This document shows, piece by piece, positions 59,644 to 64,000 of a stretch of 64,000 nt of DNA (position 1 is the stretch's first letter; each line of letters starts with the position of its first letter). Source of the stretch: Rhodopseudomonas sp. P2A-2r (GTDB lineage Bacteria; Pseudomonadota; Alphaproteobacteria; Rhizobiales; Xanthobacteraceae); assembly GCF_026015985.1 (NCBI RefSeq), contig NZ_CP110389.1, positions 4,558,001 to 4,622,000 on the forward strand, written 5' to 3'. The position numbers were made by a program, and so were the translations under genes. The notes below the pieces were generated by a model. It searched no databases. It was not told the origin of the DNA and saw only the letters and a program-made list of their open reading frames with translations.

Positions 59644-61230
59644 ATGAAACGCAGCATACGATCAGAGCTATCGCTATCGTCTATTGCCGCTGCCGTCCTT
59701 GGGCTCGTCTCAGCAATTTCACCACAAATCGGCAGCGCGGCCGAACCTCGGCTCGGTTTTGACGCCGTCTTGCAGATCGGTTCCCAGGGCACCTCCGCCA
59801 TTGAGATTGCCCCTGACCGCACATGGTTTCTCACGGGAACCCAGCGCGAGGTCACTGTCCGCGACGTGAACACCGGAATCATATTTCGTAGTCTGGTGGC
59901 CAGCGGGGGCACACGGTTTACGCGCATGGCCATTTCGCGTGACGGGAGTGTTGTTTTTGCACGGGTTGCGCGGGACACCGGTGAAGTGGAGACCGCCGCT
60001 TGGTCCCCAGCAACTGGCCTGCGGATCGAGAATGCGGGGATGCTTGCCCCACCTCTTGAAGCGTACAACTGGACATGGATCGAGCACAAATGGCCGTCGT
60101 CTTGGCCGCGCGATCCGGACGGGCCGCGCGATCCGGCGACCGAGAAACAATATCTCGTAGATCAGAAATTGGCTTCCCTGATTGATCTAGAGAAGGTCGA
60201 AAGCGTCGAATCGACCGATCGGCAAGACTTCATTCAAGTGACGACCGCAGGCGAGAGGCAGGATGGTTTTGACCCATTTGATAATAACGCCGAACCAGGT
60301 TGGTCCTACCATGTGTATTTCATCGACGTGATCAGGAAGGAGATCGTCGCCGACGTTTCCGGAAAGACGCTACGCACCTTCTGCGGTCGTCCGCATGGTG
60401 CTTTCGCATTCGACGAACAACATCTTTTGCTTGCACCAACGGAACTTGATGCCAGCAGTTCCAACGTAAATGCGTTGCTAGTTGATGTCAGCGCAACGCC
60501 GCCGGCACTCAAATGGACCTGGCCCTGTCAGGACACCCAGGTTTCGGGCATTACGTTTTCTCGTGGGCTGATCATCGTTCGAGCAACACCAGATCAGGCT
60601 ACGATATGGGACCCGGCGACAGCACGCCGCATTATGCATCTCGAGGATATATACGACAGCGACGTCCTCGCATGGTCCACCGACCTCTCGACGTTCGCGG
60701 TCGGATTTCATGAACAGCGGACGACTAAGGAGCGGCAAGGATACGGGGTTGAGGTCGTCCGATCGGCCAAGAAGCTATTCTTCCGGACGGATGAGGAGGT
60801 TCTTGAGATTCGTCTTGGCGAAGATGGAAGCAAGATCTTTGCACGAACGAATGCTGGTTGGTCGGCCTGGAACGCAGCGAGCAACACCAAGTTGTCCTCT
60901 TTCGTCCTTCCTTCCGCTCCCGATGAAGCCATCCGAGGATATCAATCGAACGAATCTCCAAGAGCCAAGCTCGAGGTCGTTCAGCCAGCTTACGGCGTCG
61001 ACCCATGTGCGGATTTGCGCTCAACTTCGAACATGTCGATCAAGCTGTGCGACATAGCCTCTGGGCGATCACTCTGGCTGGCAACCGCCAGCGACGGCAC
61101 AGCAGGTCGAGAGTTTCTGATCGTGCAATTTGCGGATGGGCGGGTGCTCGTGTCGGAAGGCGCGGAAGACCTAGTCAAATTTGTTAAGGCGTTCGATGTG
61201 CGTCCATTCACGGATCAACGCGGTCGCTAA
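59644..61230 (+). CDS. Exported WD40/propeller-like protein with a caspase-associated-type tail (528 residues)
   Basis: A signal peptide (residues about 1-33, '...GSAAEP') precedes a long beta-rich protein. Repeated blade-like units are seen ('SAIEIAPDRTWFLTGTQREV', 'RFTRMAISRDGSVVFARVAR', 'ATIWDPATARRIMHLEDIYD', 'VLAWSTDLSTFAVGFHEQRT', 'LEIRLGEDGSKIFARTNAGW'). The end is 'FLIVQFADGRVLVSEGAEDL' followed by 'VKFVKAFDVRPFT'. Tails of this kind (DGR.L.SEGA.DL..FV....RP) occur, as I recall, in rhizobial WD40-plus-caspase-like proteins, but no caspase-like domain is present here. GAAGGTG lies before ATG 59644. It is the largest gene in the segment between the 51-bp repeats. Confidence 0.65.
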   Translation: MKRSIRSELSLSSIAAAVLGLVSAISPQIGSAAEPRLGFDAVLQIGSQGTSAIEIAPDRTWFLTGTQREVTVRDVNTGIIFRSLVASGGTRFTRMAISRDGSVVFARVARDTGEVETAAWSPATGLRIENAGMLAPPLEAYNWTWIEHKWPSSWPRDPDGPRDPATEKQYLVDQKLASLIDLEKVESVESTDRQDFIQVTTAGERQDGFDPFDNNAEPGWSYHVYFIDVIRKEIVADVSGKTLRTFCGRPHGAFAFDEQHLLLAPTELDASSSNVNALLVDVSATPPALKWTWPCQDTQVSGITFSRGLIIVRATPDQATIWDPATARRIMHLEDIYDSDVLAWSTDLSTFAVGFHEQRTTKERQGYGVEVVRSAKKLFFRTDEEVLEIRLGEDGSKIFARTNAGWSAWNAASNTKLSSFVLPSAPDEAIRGYQSNESPRAKLEVVQPAYGVDPCADLRSTSNMSIKLCDIASGRSLWLATASDGTAGREFLIVQFADGRVLVSEGAEDLVKFVKAFDVRPFTDQRGR

Positions 61231-61759
61231 ATCAGTCTCCTGCAGAAGCCCTCTCCGTAGATCGGGAGCAAAACGAAATCGAAGGCTATGGTGTGAAGGG
61301 CGCAGTCCGATCTTACTTCCCAGCGATGTCCGACTTGAGTCAATCGCGTCACTCTCGCTGTACGCCGATCACTTCCAGTCTACCCTCAACTACGGACATG
61401 CCGCTTCACCGCAGTAACCGACGCTTTGTGCCAATAGGCGACATAACTGTCTTCGCCTGCCGACCACCGGGTGAGGCGGATAACCAGATCTGATCTCGAA
61501 AGACTTGATTAACTGTCTTTCGTTGCGAAAACGGCACATGCCGCCTGTTTATTCAGCCTGAGCAGATCCTGTTCTTGTCCGACTGGTTCAGCCCACTTAC
61601 TTTCATACCTATGATTTGCGGATTGCACGATCAAAGATTCGCATTCGAACCGTGCGGCCATGCGAAATTAGGATGACGATCATGCGCCAATGCATGGGGG
61701 ATGCGACGAGCCGGCGACAGCCGGATGACATGCGCCCCACGAGTCCCGACGGAACCCGA
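61231..61759. other. Gap containing the right 51-bp repeat and autotransporter promoter region
   Basis: About 530 bp. Apart from the repeat at 61387-61437 I see no gene; short frames lack protein-like composition. AT-rich sequence around 61490-61640 probably holds the promoter of the autotransporter. Confidence 0.4.
61387..61437. repeat. 51-bp direct repeat, right copy
   Basis: Identical to 58151-58201. Sequence on both sides differs from the left copy immediately outside the repeat. Confidence 0.9.
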
Positions 61760-64000
61760 ATGCTTCGAGTACTTCTAGTCGGCGCGTCGGCGATCGCGCT
61801 GACGGCGTTATCCGCGAGGTCTGCGTCGGCCCAGGTGAACTGGACGGGAAACACCAGCACTGACTGGATGCTCGCGACCAACTGGGCCTCAGGCGGCCCT
61901 CCCGCCGCAGGTCAAACCGTCAACATTGGTGTTCTCGGAGCACCGCCGACCAGGGACGCGGTCCTCGGCCTCAGCGGTCCGGTCAGCGTTTCGGTGGGGA
62001 CGACGAACATTGGCAATAGCGGCGGAACGGCCGGCAATCTTACGATCCAGAATGGCAGTACGCTGACAAGTACAGGTCAAGCCCGGATCGGAATTAGCGC
62101 AACAGGAATCGGAACCGGGACGGTGACCGGACCGGGATCGTTGTGGAACATCACCGGCGGCAATTTCTTCGTCGGCTTTCTCGGTGTCGGCACGCTCAAC
62201 ATTCAAAACGGCGCGAAAGTTACAGTAGGATCCAGTACGACCCTAGGCAGCGGCGCCGCCTCTTCCGGTACGCTCAACGTCAGTGGCGGCGGCACGCTGC
62301 AAACCCAGTCCTTGCGGGGTGGAACCGGCACGGTCCAGGCCAGTTTCGACGATGGTATTCTCCGGGCCACAGCGAGCAACGCGACCTTCATCAATGGATT
62401 TTCCGGCACCAAGCTCGATATTCTCGCGGGTGGAGTAACAATCGATACTAATAGCTTCACCGTCGGCACCGACGCGACGTCCGCTTTCACCGGCACCGGC
62501 GGCCTGACCGTGACGGGCGGCGGCACTTTCAACCTGCTGGCGAGCAGCTCCTATTCCGGCGCAACCTCGATCCAGTCCGGCAGCGGCCTCGCGCTTGAGG
62601 GCGTCGGCGCCATCGCGAGTTCCAGCAAGGTAATCGCGAACGGCGCCTTCGATGTCTCGGGTATCACTGCGGCCGGCACCAGTATCCAGAGTCTGGCGGG
62701 AAGCGGCACCGTGGCGCTGGGCGCCAAGAACCTGACGCTGACCAACGCGAACGACCTGTTTTCCGGCGTGATCTCCGGCACCGGCGGGCTGACGCTTAGC
62801 GGCGGCAAGCAGACCCTGTCAGGCGTCAACACCTACACCGGCGGCACCACGGTGAGCGGCGGCGCGCTCGCCGTTAACGGCAGCGTGTGCGGCGCCATGA
62901 CCGTTCTGGCCGGCGGCACGCTGCAAGGCACCGGCACGGTGTGCGACACGTCGAATGCCGGCATTGTGGCGCCCGGCAATTCCATCGGCACGCTCACCGT
63001 CGCCGGCAACTACACCGGCAACGGCGGAACGCTGCAGATCGAGACGGTGCTGGGCGGCGACGCTTCGCCGACCGACCGGCTTGTCGTCACCGGCAACACG
63101 GCGGGCAGCACCAATGTGCGGGTCACCAACCTCGGCGGCACCGGCGCGCAGACTGTCGAAGGCATCAAGATCGTCGACGTCGGCGGCGCCTCCAACGGGG
63201 CGTTCGCGCTGCTCGGTGATTACGTGATCCGGGGCCAGCAGGCGGTGGTCGCCGGTGCCTATGGCTATACGCTGCAGAAGAACGGCGTCAGCACGCCAAC
63301 CGACGGCGACTGGTATCTGCGCTCCAGCCTGATCAATCCGCCTTCGGCGCCCGGTTCGGCACCGGCGGCGCCTGCGGGGCCGCTCTACCAGCCCGGCGTT
63401 CCGCTTTACGAAAACTATGCGCAGGTGCTGCTGGGCATGAATGAACTGCCGACGATGCAGCAGCGCGTCGGCAACCGCTATTGGGGTGGCAGCGATGCCA
63501 TGGCGCGGATCGGCGAGGCGCCGGCGCCAGGCGCAGCACCGGCCGCGTCGACGGCGTTCTGGGGCCGTATCGAAGGCGGCCAATCGAATCTGCAGCCGTC
63601 CAGTACGACGGGCGCAACCTATCGGGCCGACCAGCTGAAGGTGCAGACCGGCCTCGACGGTCTGCTGATGGAGACCGAGCGCGGCCGGTTGATCGTCGGA
63701 CTCACCGGGCAATATGGCCTGACGACCGCCAACGTCGCATCGGTCTCCGGTGATGGCCGGATCCGCGTCGAAGGCTCCGGTGTCGGCGGCACGCTGACCT
63801 GGTTCGGCGACAACGGCTTTTATGTCGACGGCCAGGCGCAATCGATGTTCTACCGCAGCGATCTGTCCTCGGTGCTGACCGGAATCATGGCGCGCGGCAA
63901 CGAAGGCGTCGGCTATGCGTTCAGCGCCGAAGCCGGCAAGCGATACGCCGTCGGCAACGGCTGGTCGCTGACACCGCAGGCGCAACTATCCTATTCGAAG
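61760..64000 (+). CDS. Autotransporter, beta-helix passenger and start of beta-barrel (3' end outside window)
   Basis: The frame is open from ATG 61760 to the window edge (747 codons). The signal peptide 'MLRVLLVGASAIALTALSAR' is cut after 'SASA'. The passenger begins 'QVNWTGNTSTDWMLATNWAS', a common start of autotransporter passengers. It has repeated strands ('NLTIQNGSTLTSTGQARIGI', 'GTLNIQNGAKVTVGSSTTLG', 'GTLNVSGGGTLQTQSL') and strand repeats of the PATR type ('TLTNANDLFSGVISGTGGLT', 'GVNTYTGGTTVSGGALAVNG'). The barrel starts near codon 595 ('AFWGRIEGGQSNLQPSSTTG', 'QLKVQTGLDGLLMETERGRL'). In-frame ATGs at 61730 and 61682 are alternatives. Unlike the autotransporter at 35557, the passenger is not glycine-tract dominated. 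Confidence 0.9.
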   Translation, partial: MLRVLLVGASAIALTALSARSASAQVNWTGNTSTDWMLATNWASGGPPAAGQTVNIGVLGAPPTRDAVLGLSGPVSVSVGTTNIGNSGGTAGNLTIQNGSTLTSTGQARIGISATGIGTGTVTGPGSLWNITGGNFFVGFLGVGTLNIQNGAKVTVGSSTTLGSGAASSGTLNVSGGGTLQTQSLRGGTGTVQASFDDGILRATASNATFINGFSGTKLDILAGGVTIDTNSFTVGTDATSAFTGTGGLTVTGGGTFNLLASSSYSGATSIQSGSGLALEGVGAIASSSKVIANGAFDVSGITAAGTSIQSLAGSGTVALGAKNLTLTNANDLFSGVISGTGGLTLSGGKQTLSGVNTYTGGTTVSGGALAVNGSVCGAMTVLAGGTLQGTGTVCDTSNAGIVAPGNSIGTLTVAGNYTGNGGTLQIETVLGGDASPTDRLVVTGNTAGSTNVRVTNLGGTGAQTVEGIKIVDVGGASNGAFALLGDYVIRGQQAVVAGAYGYTLQKNGVSTPTDGDWYLRSSLINPPSAPGSAPAAPAGPLYQPGVPLYENYAQVLLGMNELPTMQQRVGNRYWGGSDAMARIGEAPAPGAAPAASTAFWGRIEGGQSNLQPSSTTGATYRADQLKVQTGLDGLLMETERGRLIVGLTGQYGLTTANVASVSGDGRIRVEGSGVGGTLTWFGDNGFYVDGQAQSMFYRSDLSSVLTGIMARGNEGVGYAFSAEAGKRYAVGNGWSLTPQAQLSYSK

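Noticed and set aside
62819..63985. A 388-codon minus-strand frame opposite the second autotransporter
   Set aside because: It is the antisense of GC-rich repeat codons, with Arg/Ala/Gly-biased composition and no family features, while the plus strand is an intact autotransporter.
1..64000. CRISPR arrays, rRNA and tRNA genes
   Set aside because: No regularly spaced direct repeats, rRNA segments or cloverleaf-forming sequences were found on reading; T-loop-like strings (for example near 6718) lacked matching arms. A dedicated scan could still find a tRNA fragment.

Overview
The window looks like a chromosomal segment of an alphaproteobacterium of the Bradyrhizobium/Rhodopseudomonas group (Nitrobacteraceae). 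This rests on the GC-rich codon use, hopanoid gene hpnB, two DUF3551 exported proteins, a Flp pilin, Rhizobiales-type small zinc-ribbon proteins, RIME/REP-like intergenic repeats and a gene-transfer-agent-like (HK97-type) head module. These are assignments from memory of the families; no search was run.

Layout. 0-5.9 kb: a DeoR-type regulator (cut by the window edge) and a peptide/opine-type ABC importer operon on the minus strand. 6.1-10.2 kb: IS630 and IS3 debris around two tandem genes for glutamate-receptor-like ion channels. 10.3-12.4 kb: a PAS-GGDEF-EAL protein. 12.4-33.6 kb: a mosaic accessory region. It holds a head-tail connector fragment, a trypsin-like protease, an HNH-nuclease toxin-like gene overlapping a DUF2019 gene, a Spy-like protein, hpnB, two paralogous terminase modules, portal, prohead protease and capsid genes, many very small proteins, a Crp regulator, PilZ and GGDEF proteins, an Imm1-like orphan and a duplicated portal 3' end. 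33.9-40.8 kb: DUF3551 pair, Flp pilin, a 1071-residue glycine-rich autotransporter, a second Crp regulator and a small gene behind an FNR/FixK-type box. 41.0-42.8 kb: an IS3-family element inside an ATPase gene. 42.9-50.1 kb: a drug-type MFS, a TauE/SafE exporter, BrnA with a BrnT remnant, and a catabolic operon (FAH hydrolase, SDR, MFS) with a divergent IclR regulator. 50.7-58.1 kb: a two-component system divergent from a redox cluster (PepSY protein, b-type cytochrome, DUF2271, PepSY-flavoreductase, ApbE), ending in a P-type ATPase remnant. 58.15-61.44 kb: a segment between two identical 51-bp direct repeats, carrying a propeller-like exported protein. 61.76 kb to the end: a second autotransporter, open at the window edge.

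How parts work together. The ABC operon is a complete importer. The FAH/SDR/MFS/IclR block reads as a regulated sugar-acid or aromatic-acid catabolic unit. The 50.7-58 kb cluster reads as an extracytosolic flavin/haem electron-transfer system. It appears to be controlled by its own two-component pair through a dyad-symmetric operator (paired CTGAC and GTCAG boxes with 11-bp period) that occurs twice, once in the divergent promoter and once before the DUF2271 operon.

Quality caveat. About twenty reading frames are broken. In most of them adding one base back to a short homopolymer restores a normal protein, so I suspect homopolymer under-calls in the assembly rather than decay. Such genes are typed pseudogene because the sequence as given does not encode them; each entry says what the restored product would be.
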